The notes: a model not told the origin generated them from the letters alone. DNA of 22,489 bases from JBDTMC01 sp039934475 (GCA_039934475.1 JBDTMC010000071.1:1-22489), one strand, 5' to 3'; shown: positions 14,444-21,863, counted from the first letter of the stretch. A program made the numbers and translations.

Positions 14444-15148
14444 TTACTTGTGCCCCCCAGGATAGACCTTGTCCGATGGTTCCGGCCCATACTCGGCGCC
14501 AAACTTGTTTTTGTGTGGAACCTGGACAAACCCGGATTCTGAGATGCGCAGCACCGGGACGTCTGCACCAGCGGCGTCCACATGGACCATGCGCCCTAGC
14601 TTCTCCAGAACAGTTGGGGCCGCACGTTCGTGCCAGACGTGAAGGCGATAGTCACCTGGCGGCACATTGTTCATGGCGAAGCGGCCATCCTGCGGTGTCA
14701 CTGCGTAGTAAGACGTCCGCAGCACGACGATGACGGCGCTCATGCTGGAGTGGATGTTGCAGAACACGCGCACCACCCCGTCGCGCCGGAATTGGATTTT
14801 GCGCGATGTACCGGGGCGGTACAACCCGGTGTCGAATGGTTGGCCCGCAAAATTCGAAAACGCGTTGTGAAAGATAGGATCGACGTTGGGAAAGTCGACC
14901 GTTGATCCGACGGGAATGGCGAGAACATGAGGCTGGAAGCGTTTGCTCTTTTGCAGCATGGTGAACGTAGCCGGCGCCACCGGAGCGGGCGCGCCCACCG
15001 GCTCCAGCCAGACCACCACGCCGGAGTAGTCTTTGTTCTTCACGACGCTCGGCTGCAGCGAGTCAGCCAGTTCGACGCTCCCGCGAAACTCGGCGGCGCC
15101 GAGCATCCCGGTCAGCAGGGCACTGGCAATGATGTGACGGATGAACAA
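14444..15148 (-). CDS. Secreted type-1 copper (cupredoxin) protein, MauL-like
   Basis: The 234-residue protein has a signal peptide (MFIRHIIASALLTGMLGAAE, cleavage near 19). Residues about 40-142 form a cupredoxin with the blue-copper ligand set H94 (PIFHNAF), C130, H133 and M136 in VFCNIHSSM. Residues about 148-210 resemble a carboxypeptidase-regulatory/transthyretin-like beta-sandwich (TPQDGRFAMNNVPPGDYRLH). Related proteins are often annotated as methylamine utilization protein, but no amine dehydrogenase gene is seen here. It should bind copper and may carry electrons or sense copper/redox state in the periplasm. The start is TTG 15148: GGAG (15159-15156) lies 7 bases upstream and the signal peptide begins there. 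It begins 11 bases after the porin stop and ends 1 base before the kinase start. Confidence 0.82.
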   Translation of the reverse strand: MFIRHIIASALLTGMLGAAEFRGSVELADSLQPSVVKNKDYSGVVVWLEPVGAPAPVAPATFTMLQKSKRFQPHVLAIPVGSTVDFPNVDPIFHNAFSNFAGQPFDTGLYRPGTSRKIQFRRDGVVRVFCNIHSSMSAVIVVLRTSYYAVTPQDGRFAMNNVPPGDYRLHVWHERAAPTVLEKLGRMVHVDAAGADVPVLRISESGFVQVPHKNKFGAEYGPEPSDKVYPGGHK

Positions 15149-15159
15149 GCGTCGTCTCC

Positions 15160-16509
15160 TCAGAATTGGTACGCCAAGGCCAGGTCGAAGCGATTCTGAA
15201 GCCTCCATCCGAGGCCCAGATAGTTGGTCCGCACATTCATGACTTCAAAACTTCCAACGACGTTCGGTGCCAGGCGGTACATGATGTTGGCTGCGCCGAT
15301 GCGATTCTGGCCGATGCGCTGGGGGCCTGCCAAGTCCGAACTGCGATCGTCATGCACGCCGGCCATGAGATTGAACATCAGTTTGCCGCCCGGGTTCAAA
15401 GCCAATTGCCCCCAGCCTCCCACCGAATGAACCGGAATGGGCTGGCCGTTCGGCAGGATGGTGACACCCTGGCGCAGCGCACCAAGGTGCTGGACGTTTT
15501 CGCCCTTGAAAAAAGCACCTGTGAATTCCAGCTTGGAGAACGGGGCGATCAACCAGTCGCCGGAAAAGATTCGTGACGGCACCGTGATGTCCAGCACGTG
15601 CGAATCGCTGACATGAAACCCGGGCGCGAACTCTATGCGCCGCGTGCCACTGAAGCGATGGGCTACTTCAAAACGGCCCTCCAACCCAGGCCTGCGGCGT
15701 TCAAAACCGCCCTCCAGGCCGCCCCGGCCATCATAGACAGGCGTACCCAGACCGTTCACCGTGGAGTCTTCGGCCGTTTGGATCAAGCCCACTTGCGCTG
15801 TGAGATCCGTGGCGTCACTCAGTGCGATGCGTTGTTCAAAGCGAACCTGTGGCTGCCAGCGCCACAGATTGCCGGCCGACGTGAGAGGCGATACACCAAC
15901 TATCGCCAACGAAGTTGGCTCGCGAGGCGCGAAGATTGCTTTCTCCAGGCCCACGGCGAAAGTACGGGTCTTCCAGTCGATTTCCATATTTGCCGTGCGG
16001 ATGCGAAGCGGATTCGATCCGTTGTCATTGAAGCCGCCGAAGAAATCCATGAAAAGGTTGCCGCGGATCTGACCGCCGCCCAAGGTGGTAGGTCCGAAGT
16101 ACTCGATCCCGATGATGGATTGGCGGAAGGTTGCTCCGCCAATGTTACGGCTTGGCGTCGGCGCGGCCGTCGTGAAGATGTCTCCGCTGGCGTTTGGTCC
16201 GGAGAAGAACGTGTTGAACAGCGCCATCCCGGTGAGGCGGATGGGGAAACGGTGGGAGGATTCCACCTTCACCTGCGCCTGTTCACTGGTGCGTTCTTCC
16301 TGGATGGCCACGCGTTCTTCCAGTGTGGGAGACGGAACAGGAGCGGTGGCAGGAGGTTCGCCGACCCGTCCGGCAAGCGTCTTCACTTGCTCACGCAGTT
16401 CGACGTTCTCGCGTTCCAGTTTGTCCAACCGGTCCAGGACGGTTTTCCAGTCCGCCGCGGATTGTCCCCAGAGGGGTATCGCAAACAAAACCAGTAGCCA
16501 CTTACCCAT
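15160..16509 (-). CDS. Outer-membrane beta-barrel porin-like protein with N-terminal coiled coil
   Basis: The 449-residue protein has a signal peptide (about 1-16, MGKWLLVLFAIPLWGQ). A coiled-coil segment (about 20-50, TVLDRLDKLERENVELREQV) and a Pro-rich linker follow. The rest is a long run of alternating amphipathic strands with many Gly/Asn turns (about 85-449), ending in ALAYQF. The terminal Phe is the usual C-terminal signal for outer-membrane barrel assembly. This layout (coiled coil then barrel) is found in trimeric porins of the DcaP type, but I cannot name the family firmly. Its start overlaps the end of the receiver gene by 8 bases and the cupredoxin gene begins 11 bases after its stop, so all three are probably translated from one mRNA. 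Confidence 0.78.
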   Translation of the reverse strand: MGKWLLVLFAIPLWGQSAADWKTVLDRLDKLERENVELREQVKTLAGRVGEPPATAPVPSPTLEERVAIQEERTSEQAQVKVESSHRFPIRLTGMALFNTFFSGPNASGDIFTTAAPTPSRNIGGATFRQSIIGIEYFGPTTLGGGQIRGNLFMDFFGGFNDNGSNPLRIRTANMEIDWKTRTFAVGLEKAIFAPREPTSLAIVGVSPLTSAGNLWRWQPQVRFEQRIALSDATDLTAQVGLIQTAEDSTVNGLGTPVYDGRGGLEGGFERRRPGLEGRFEVAHRFSGTRRIEFAPGFHVSDSHVLDITVPSRIFSGDWLIAPFSKLEFTGAFFKGENVQHLGALRQGVTILPNGQPIPVHSVGGWGQLALNPGGKLMFNLMAGVHDDRSSDLAGPQRIGQNRIGAANIMYRLAPNVVGSFEVMNVRTNYLGLGWRLQNRFDLALAYQF

Positions 16510-16906
16510 CGGCCTCCCCCAATCCTGTCTCGCTCATAAGTTCTTCAATTTTAGTGCGAACTTCAGAGGGCGAGTAGGGCTTGGGGAAGAAGGCGTTGGC
16601 GCCAAGGCGGGCAAGGCGGTCTTTGCTGGCGGAATCGGCGATACCGCTGACGACGACAATGGGCAGAGCCGTCCATGCCGGCACGGCTCGTACTCGCTCG
16701 ATCAGTTCGAAGCCATCCATCACCGGCATCTGCAGATCCGTCACCACCAGGCGCACCTTGGCTCCGTTAGGACCTTCAAGAAAGCGAAGAGCGTCGCTTC
16801 CGGATACGGCGTGCGCTACCTCAGTGTTCGGGATTCGCTCCAACGCGATTTCCAGAGTCGAGGACCAGTTAGGACTGTCCTCGACGATTAAAACAGTTCG
16901 TACCAT
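16502..16906 (-). CDS. Stand-alone response regulator receiver protein
   Basis: The 134-residue protein is one CheY-like receiver domain without an output domain. It shows the acidic pair E9/D10 (LIVEDS), phosphoacceptor D57 in VVTDLQMPVMDGFELIERVR, S87 (VVVSG) and K109 in FFPKPYSP. It can act as a phosphate relay or through protein contacts, not by binding DNA. ATG 16906 is chosen over an upstream in-frame ATG because the receiver fold begins directly (MVRTVLIVED); the ribosome-binding site is weak (GGGAA or GGAA). It is first in the run with porin, cupredoxin and kinase, and its stop overlaps the porin start by 8 bases. The kinase of the same operon is the obvious phosphodonor. Confidence 0.9.
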   Translation of the reverse strand: MVRTVLIVEDSPNWSSTLEIALERIPNTEVAHAVSGSDALRFLEGPNGAKVRLVVTDLQMPVMDGFELIERVRAVPAWTALPIVVVSGIADSASKDRLARLGANAFFPKPYSPSEVRTKIEELMSETGLGEADG

Positions 16907-16920
16907 TGGTTCCGATTCCC

Positions 16921-16943
16921 AACCGGCCCGGGAGTCGCCGGTT
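16921..16943 (-). other. Leader hairpin before the receiver gene
   Basis: AACCGGC (16921-16927) and GCCGGTT (16937-16943) are perfect 7-base inverted repeats with a 9-base loop. They end 14 bases before the receiver start codon on the minus strand. If the operon is transcribed from the A/T-rich region around 16970-17000, this hairpin is in its 5' leader and could affect translation. Confidence 0.4.
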
Positions 16944-16969
16944 CCCCCATTCTCCCGCAACCAAATCAA

Positions 16970-17013
16970 AATGTAACAGTAACAGCAGTTAAATTGCTCA
17001 CACGTAATTACGT
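16970..17013 (-). promoter_or_regulatory. A/T-rich candidate promoter-operator of the receiver-porin-cupredoxin-kinase operon
   Basis: This stretch between the two response regulator genes is A/T-rich against a GC-rich background. It contains a tandem repeat TAACAG-TAACAG (16974-16985) and a perfect 12-base palindrome ACGTAATTACGT (17002-17013), which touches the stop codon of the OmpR-type gene. On the minus strand TACATT (16975-16970) could be a -10 box. OmpR-family regulators often bind direct repeats, so the upstream regulator is a candidate to act here. No binding motif is proven. Confidence 0.35.
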
Positions 17014-17687
17014 TAGGGAAGGAAGCGGTAGCCTATGCCGTGGACGGTAGTAAAGTGGCGCGGGGTATTGGGATCCGGCTCCAGCTTCTGGCGCAGCTTC
17101 ACGACGTGCGCATCCACGGTGCGGGTATTAGGAAAGGACTCGTAGCCCCACACCGAGTTCAAGATCTGGTCGCGCGTCAGCGCACGGTCGGGATTTTGGA
17201 GGAAGTACACCAATAAGTTGTATTCGGCCGGTGTCAGTTTCACTTCGTCGCGGCCGCGCTGCACCACGCGGCGATCCAGATCCACTTCGGTGTCGGCGAA
17301 CTGAAGCACTTTGGATTGCTCGGGCGAGGCGCGGCGCAGAAGAGCACGGATGCGGGCCAGCAGTTCGCGGCGGCCGAATGGCTTCACCACGTAATCGTCG
17401 GCGCCGATTTCGAGCAACAGGACCTTGTCGATCTCGTCGCCTACCGCGCTGAGTACAAGGATGGGAGTGCGTACGTTGGCGCCGCGCAACTGCTTACAGA
17501 TCTCGGTACCCGACATGCCGGGAAGGCGCAGGTCTACAACGAGGAGGTCAGGCTTCACGGTGAGGGCGCGCTCATAACCGGAACGCCCGTCAGCAGCCAC
17601 CGTTACGCGATAGCCTTCCTGCTCCAGCATCACGGATATGGTGTCGGCCAAACTCTCGTCGTCATCAATTACGAGGATGTTCTGCAT
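17013..17687 (-). CDS. OmpR/PhoB-family response regulator
   Basis: The 224-residue protein has an N-terminal receiver (about 1-118): acidic D8-D10, phosphoacceptor D52 in LLVVDLRLPGMSG, S80 (LVLSAVGD) and K102 in VVKPFGRRELLARIRALLRR. The C-terminal winged-helix domain (about 128-224) has VKLTPAEYNLLVYFLQNPDR, LTRDQILNSVWGYE, TRTVDAHVVKLRQKLEPD and the closing wing VHGIGYRFLP. It should bind DNA as a dimer after phosphorylation. It lies 106 bases upstream of the receiver-porin-cupredoxin-kinase operon on the same strand and is the likely DNA-binding output of that system. The gene is divergent from the aldo/keto reductase gene with only 38 bases between start codons. Confidence 0.93.
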   Translation of the reverse strand: MQNILVIDDDESLADTISVMLEQEGYRVTVAADGRSGYERALTVKPDLLVVDLRLPGMSGTEICKQLRGANVRTPILVLSAVGDEIDKVLLLEIGADDYVVKPFGRRELLARIRALLRRASPEQSKVLQFADTEVDLDRRVVQRGRDEVKLTPAEYNLLVYFLQNPDRALTRDQILNSVWGYESFPNTRTVDAHVVKLRQKLEPDPNTPRHFTTVHGIGYRFLP

Positions 17688-17725
17688 CGAAGTCTCGATT
17701 CTACTGTAGTTGCTATCCTCTGCTC
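17688..17725. promoter_or_regulatory. Compact divergent promoter region
   Basis: The 38 bases between the two start codons must hold both promoters. On the minus strand TAGAAT (17703-17698) ends 10 bases before the response regulator ATG. On the plus strand TGCTATCCT (17711-17719; -10 TATCCT at 17714-17719) ends 6 bases before the reductase ATG, which would give a leaderless mRNA. The two -10 boxes lie only about 10 bases apart, so polymerase binding should be mutually exclusive. Confidence 0.4.
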
Positions 17726-18724
17726 ATGGACATTCGAAAGCTGGGCTCCCAAGGAGCAGCCGTTTCCGCCTTGGGGCTGGGATGCATGGGCATGTCGGAT
17801 TTTTACGGTCCGGCGGATGAAACGGAGAGCCTTCGCACTATCGATGCCGCCCTGGATGAGGGTATCACGCTGTTGGACACGGGCGATTTTTACGGAATGG
17901 GCCATAACGAGTTGTTGGTGGGGCAAGCGATTCATGGCCGCCGCGACAAGGTTTTCGTGCAAGTTAAATTTGGCGGTTTACGCACTCCGGAAGGCGGATT
18001 CTCAGGCATCGATTGCCGGCCCGTCGCGGTGAAGAACTTCGCCGCCTACAGCCTGAAGCGCCTCAAGACAGAGTATATCGACCTGTACATGCCGGCGCGG
18101 GTGGATCCTAACGTTCCCATCGAGGACACGGTGGGCGCCATCGCCGATCTGGTGAAGGCCGGGCATGTCCGTTACCTCGGGCTCTCAGAGGCTTCGGCGG
18201 AGACCATCCGGAGGGCTCATGCGGTGCATCCCGTGAGTGCTCTACAAATTGAATATTCGCTGATGAGCCGGAACGTGGAGAACGAGATTTTGCCAACTCT
18301 TCGCGAGTTGGGGATTGGCCTCACCGCGTACGGCATCCTGTCGCGCGGCCTGCTGAGCGGCCATTGGAAGCCCTCCGCAGGCCGCGATTTCCGCAACAAC
18401 CTGCCGCGCTTCACGGGCGACAATCTGAAGCGCAACCTGGCGATGGTGGAGGCGTTGCGGGCGATAGCGACAGAGAAGAACGCGACACCGGCGCAGGTGG
18501 CTACGGCGTGGGTACAAGCCCAGGGCTCCGACATCTTCCCGTTGATTGGCGCACGAACCCGGGAACGGCTGACCGAGTCTTTGGGTGCGTCGGCACTGAA
18601 GCTGAGCGCCGAGGACCTGCAGCGCATGGAAGCGGCGGTTCCGGCAGCAGACGTGGCGGGTGACCGTTACCAGGCGGAACAGATGGCGCACCTGGATAGC
18701 GAGCGTTACGGCAAAAGCTCGTAG
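17726..18724 (+). CDS. Aldo/keto reductase
   Basis: The 332-residue cytosolic NADP(H)-dependent oxidoreductase of the AKR superfamily has a TIM barrel. Visible motifs are LGLGCMGMSDFYG (16-28), DTGDFYGMGHNE with D51 and Y56, QVKFGG with K81, the strand DLYMPARVDPNVPIEDT (119-135), GHVRYLGLSEAS, LQIEYSLMSRNVE, LTAYGILSRGLLSGHW and FPLIGAR. D51, Y56 and K81 are three of the four catalytic residues. At the position where the related HRVD motif puts the fourth (His), this protein has A124. I recall PAR at this position in some related reductases, so it may be a subgroup feature. The substrate is unknown. Its 3' end overlaps the convergent propeller gene by 19 bases. Confidence 0.9.
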   Translation: MDIRKLGSQGAAVSALGLGCMGMSDFYGPADETESLRTIDAALDEGITLLDTGDFYGMGHNELLVGQAIHGRRDKVFVQVKFGGLRTPEGGFSGIDCRPVAVKNFAAYSLKRLKTEYIDLYMPARVDPNVPIEDTVGAIADLVKAGHVRYLGLSEASAETIRRAHAVHPVSALQIEYSLMSRNVENEILPTLRELGIGLTAYGILSRGLLSGHWKPSAGRDFRNNLPRFTGDNLKRNLAMVEALRAIATEKNATPAQVATAWVQAQGSDIFPLIGARTRERLTESLGASALKLSAEDLQRMEAAVPAADVAGDRYQAEQMAHLDSERYGKSS

Positions 18725-20172
18725 CTGATGAACGCGAAGCGCTTGGAATCGGGAGACCAGGAGTTGACGTTCATCGAGCCTTGTCCTCCGAAGAGATTGA
18801 CGATGGGAGTCAGCATCGCTCCCGATGGGCGGGCCAGGCGCAGCTGTGCTTGTTGATTCGCGGGGTGACCTTTGGTTCCTGGCGGGAACGAGATGAGCAC
18901 CAACCATTTGCCGTTGGGCGAAGGATGGGGGAACCAGTCTTCCAGTTCGTCTTTGGTGATCTGCTGCGCCAGCTTGTCACCGGGGCCGGAGCCCTTCGCG
19001 GGAAAGCGCCAAATGTGGAAGTTGCCGGTACGATCGGAATTCACGTAGATCCACTTGCCATCGGGCGAGTAGTCGGGTCCATCGTCGAGACCTTTGGCGG
19101 TGGTTAGCTGCTGTTCCTCTCCTCCATTTACCGAGACGCGGAACACATCGAATTCGCCGTTGCGCTGACCGGTGAAGACGAGCCACTTCCCGTCGGGTGA
19201 CCAGCCGTGATAGTAGCTGGGCGCTTTCGGAGTGAGCAGCTTGGCGTTCTTTCCATCGGCATCCGCGACGTAGACTTGCGATCCAGGCGCACCCTGCACG
19301 CGGCAGGAGAGGGCGAGGCGTTTGCCATCGCGAGAGATGCCGTGGTCATTATTGCAACCGGTGAGGGTCCCAAGGTCGAGCTTCTCCGGCTCAGACCCTT
19401 TGGCGAGGCTGAGTTTGTATAAGCTGCCGCCGGAATTGAGAAGGAGGAACTTGCCGTCGCGCGACCAGTTGGGCGCCTCGAAGTGGCCGTCGGTGGTGTA
19501 GATGACTTCGGTAGTGCGCTCAGCTATGTCGAAGACATTGACCTTGGTGCGGATCTTCAGCGGATCGGCCTTCACGGTGACGTTGGAGAAGATGGCTGTC
19601 TCAAGCACATTGGCGTCATGCGAACAGACGGCGAGACCGGCGTAGATGCCTCCCTTCATGGCGACCGTTACGGATTTCGTCGGCGTCAGCTCACCTCCTG
19701 GCTCGCCGGCGTAGAGGGTGAACTCATCGCCTTTGCGTTCGAGACGGAGGCGGACGGGGCCTTTCAGTTCAGACCGGACTTCCTTCGTAGAAGCCGCAGC
19801 CGTTGGCCGGTATTGCAGGGAAGTGAGACCATCGCCGTGGAGCGCGGCATCGGCGTAGGCGGAGTCTTCAGTGAGCTCCTGGCGCACGATGATCGCGGCC
19901 TTGCGGTGCGTCACCGCGCCTGGGCCTTCAAAGCGAACGTCGGCGGTGATGATGACGTCGCCGGTGATGTGCCGCCAGAGGAAGAAGAAGGCATCCTTCT
20001 GCGCCCACATGTTGTCGCCGCCGCCGCTGACGCGGTATTCGCCTTTGGCGGCATCGTAGGTGACGGAACCTTTCTTCGGCGTCGCACCCACATCGGAGGC
20101 GTTTTCAAAAGTGCCGATTTGGGCGGCCGCGGATGCCGCCGTCAAGAACATCAGCAGAGTGAGTTGCTTCAT
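18706..20172 (-). CDS. Secreted jelly-roll/PD40 (TolB-like) beta-propeller protein
   Basis: The 488-residue protein has a signal peptide (MKQLTLLMFLTAASAAAQ). Residues about 19-202 form a beta-sandwich similar to DUF1349/concanavalin-like domains (DAFFFLWRHITGDVIITADV, AAIIVRQELTEDSAYADAAL). Residues about 212-488 form a TolB/WD40-like propeller with six PD40-type turns: SRDGK (237-241, 280-284), SPDGK (325-329, 369-373), SPNGK (418-422) and SPDSK (473-477). Such propellers bind proteins or ligands in the periplasm; the sandwich often binds carbohydrate. No catalytic residues are evident. Its start overlaps the stop of the LolA-like gene as ATGA, so both come from one transcript. Its 3' end lies 19 bases inside the reductase gene. 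Confidence 0.82.
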   Translation of the reverse strand: MKQLTLLMFLTAASAAAQIGTFENASDVGATPKKGSVTYDAAKGEYRVSGGGDNMWAQKDAFFFLWRHITGDVIITADVRFEGPGAVTHRKAAIIVRQELTEDSAYADAALHGDGLTSLQYRPTAAASTKEVRSELKGPVRLRLERKGDEFTLYAGEPGGELTPTKSVTVAMKGGIYAGLAVCSHDANVLETAIFSNVTVKADPLKIRTKVNVFDIAERTTEVIYTTDGHFEAPNWSRDGKFLLLNSGGSLYKLSLAKGSEPEKLDLGTLTGCNNDHGISRDGKRLALSCRVQGAPGSQVYVADADGKNAKLLTPKAPSYYHGWSPDGKWLVFTGQRNGEFDVFRVSVNGGEEQQLTTAKGLDDGPDYSPDGKWIYVNSDRTGNFHIWRFPAKGSGPGDKLAQQITKDELEDWFPHPSPNGKWLVLISFPPGTKGHPANQQAQLRLARPSGAMLTPIVNLFGGQGSMNVNSWSPDSKRFAFISYELLP

Positions 20173-20936
20173 TTCTGGGTCTCGAACTGAATCTTCGATT
20201 CGACGCCGAAGCGTTGGTATTTGGCGTACTCGATGCGCATTTTCATGTGCAAGCCACCGTTGCTGAAGAAGAGCGTGTCGTCGGCAACGGTAAGGACGGG
20301 GAACCAGTGCTTGCCGTCCACCTTCTCGCGGAGGGTGGTGAAGTGCGGAAAGAGGTTTTCCGTTTTGCCGCCGAGTATGTCGGGGACGGCTTTGCCTTCG
20401 CTGCGGACCACGCCGAAGTCATCCTGGCTCACCCACATTAGACCCTCAAAGAGGCGCTGCGTATCGAGAATCTGCTTTGGGCGTACGTCGATGACCCAGC
20501 GTTCCGCCCCGTCCATGGTCTCTTCGCCCTTGTACTTCACGTCGTAAGCCCAGAGCTGGTCACTGGTGAAGAGGAACGGCTGCACATCGCGGATGTCGCG
20601 GAAGTCCTCTTCAGTCATGCGCAGGCGAGTGAGAGCGTACATGGGGGAGCCGATCAAAACCTCCGAGCGTTCTCCTTCGGGCGAGAAAACTACGTCTCGA
20701 ACTTCGAGAAAGTGGCCACCGCGTTTTTCGATCTCATCCACTTTGACCGTTTGGCGGTAGGTGAAGTGGAGGCGTTCATCGCGATTGCGCGTTTCGGCGG
20801 CGGCGACGCGGCGCGCCAGGTCGGCGGGTGGCTCCGCGGCGGTGGCCGGAAGGGCGAATGCTAAGATGAACGCGATGCGCCACAACCTACGCGGCTTCGC
20901 GATCACCATCGCTTTGCTTTGGTTGGCCGGCTGCAT
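20169..20936 (-). CDS. LolA-like periplasmic protein of unknown function
   Basis: The 255-residue protein begins with a basic stretch and hydrophobic core (about 19-34), giving a signal peptide ending ATAAEPP. The mature part is beta-rich, with QPFLFTSDQLWAYDVKYKGE, ERWVIDVRPKQILDTQRLFE, GLMWVSQDDFGVVRSEGKAV and GGLHMKMRIEYAKYQRFGVE. This pattern of long strands with a conversion/WVSQDD region resembles LolA/LolB-type or outer-membrane lipoprotein-sorting-like proteins, but the match is only by style. ATG 20936 is chosen because AAAGGAG lies 7 bases upstream; ATG 20909 lacks such a site. The start overlaps the 5' end of the divergent CPBP protease gene by about 60 bases. The stop overlaps the next gene's start by 4 bases (ATGA). 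Confidence 0.65.
   Translation of the reverse strand: MQPANQSKAMVIAKPRRLWRIAFILAFALPATAAEPPADLARRVAAAETRNRDERLHFTYRQTVKVDEIEKRGGHFLEVRDVVFSPEGERSEVLIGSPMYALTRLRMTEEDFRDIRDVQPFLFTSDQLWAYDVKYKGEETMDGAERWVIDVRPKQILDTQRLFEGLMWVSQDDFGVVRSEGKAVPDILGGKTENLFPHFTTLREKVDGKHWFPVLTVADDTLFFSNGGLHMKMRIEYAKYQRFGVESKIQFETQK
20859..20867 (+). promoter_or_regulatory. Extended -10 promoter element TGCTAAGAT before the CPBP protease gene
   Basis: TGCTAAGAT is identical to the element at 5802-5810. Its -10 part (TAAGAT, 20862-20867) ends 7 bases before ATG 20875, so transcription would begin at or next to that codon. ATG 20866 lies inside the -10 box itself. The element lies within the coding region of the divergent LolA-like gene. 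Confidence 0.4.
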
Positions 20937-21855
20937 CGGTGGACTCCTTTACGCTCATCAACAGAATATACCCGCGCGGCTAGTGATGGCCGTACTGCCG
21001 GCGATTCTGATTGAGTTGGCGTTGTATGTGGCGGCGGTGTTGGAGCCGCCGCGGGCGTTGCTGGCGAGGTTGCCTCCCGTGCTGGGCGCACTGTTGCTGA
21101 CGGCGAGTGGGGTGCTGCCTTTGGTTGTGTATACGGCACCGCTGGGATTGCTGCACTTGAAGCCGTTGCTGATGCTGGCGGGCCTGACCGCGGTGGTGGC
21201 GTTCTGGTTCCTCATTGCGGGGCGATCGGAGTGGAGCATGCTGGCGCTGCTTGTCGTGATGGCAGTCGTGCTGCTGTCGCCCTTGCTTCCGGGATTCTAT
21301 CCACGGCCTGCTGCGAATTTGAAGATCGAGTTTCTGGGACCAGTGATGTGGTATCGCGTAGGCATTGTTTCGTTCCTGGTATTTGGACGAGCGCCGGGGA
21401 CAGGCATCGGATTTCTGCCAGAGGCGAGGGAGTGGGTTACCGGTTTGAAATGGTTTGTCGCGTTTATCCCAGTGGCGGTGGCGGCGAATTTTTGGATTGG
21501 ATTCGCACATCTTAAGACACTCTCACAGCCTCCGCTTTGGATAGCCCTTTACACGGTGGGGACGTTCCTCGGGATGCTGTGGGTGGTGGCTTTACGAGAG
21601 GAGTTCTTCTTCCGCGGAGTGTTGCAGCCGTTGCTTGTGAAAAGGTGGGGCGAGTGGGTTGGCATCGCTGGCGCGTCCGCGTTGTTTGGTTTCACTCACC
21701 TTTGGTTCGGTAAGTTTCCGAACTGGAAGTTTGCGATTCTTGCCGCGCTGGCGGGTGTGTTTTATGGGCTGGCTTTCCGGGAGGGTCGAGGAGTGAGGGC
21801 GGCGATGGTGACGCATGCACTAGTGGTGACCGGATGGCGGATGTTCTTTGCCTAA
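20875..21855 (+). CDS. CPBP-family (CAAX/Abi-type) intramembrane metalloprotease
   Basis: The 326-residue protein has about eight membrane segments, beginning FAITIALLWLAGCIGGLLYA (8-27). The C-terminal part carries the family motifs: REEFFFRG with E242, E243 and R247; FGFTH with F271 and H275; and a late H314 in THALVVTG. The glutamates and histidines form the presumed metal-dependent catalytic site in the membrane. Bacterial members are linked to protein processing and bacteriocin self-immunity, but no peptide substrate is visible here. The start at ATG 20875 fits both the first helix and a possible leaderless promoter; ATG 20866 is an alternative with GGAAGGG 11 bases upstream. The gene overlaps the divergent LolA-like gene head to head. 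Confidence 0.82.
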   Translation: MRHNLRGFAITIALLWLAGCIGGLLYAHQQNIPARLVMAVLPAILIELALYVAAVLEPPRALLARLPPVLGALLLTASGVLPLVVYTAPLGLLHLKPLLMLAGLTAVVAFWFLIAGRSEWSMLALLVVMAVVLLSPLLPGFYPRPAANLKIEFLGPVMWYRVGIVSFLVFGRAPGTGIGFLPEAREWVTGLKWFVAFIPVAVAANFWIGFAHLKTLSQPPLWIALYTVGTFLGMLWVVALREEFFFRGVLQPLLVKRWGEWVGIAGASALFGFTHLWFGKFPNWKFAILAALAGVFYGLAFREGRGVRAAMVTHALVVTGWRMFFA

Positions 21856-21863
21856 GTAGGGGC

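Noticed and set aside
14444..15148. Reading the cupredoxin as part of a methylamine utilisation pathway
   Set aside because: No amine dehydrogenase subunits or other mau genes are present; the neighbours are two-component and porin genes.
15598..16497. Plus-strand open frame opposite the porin gene
   Set aside because: The minus strand has a signal peptide, coiled coil, barrel strands and terminal Phe; the plus frame has no recognisable features.
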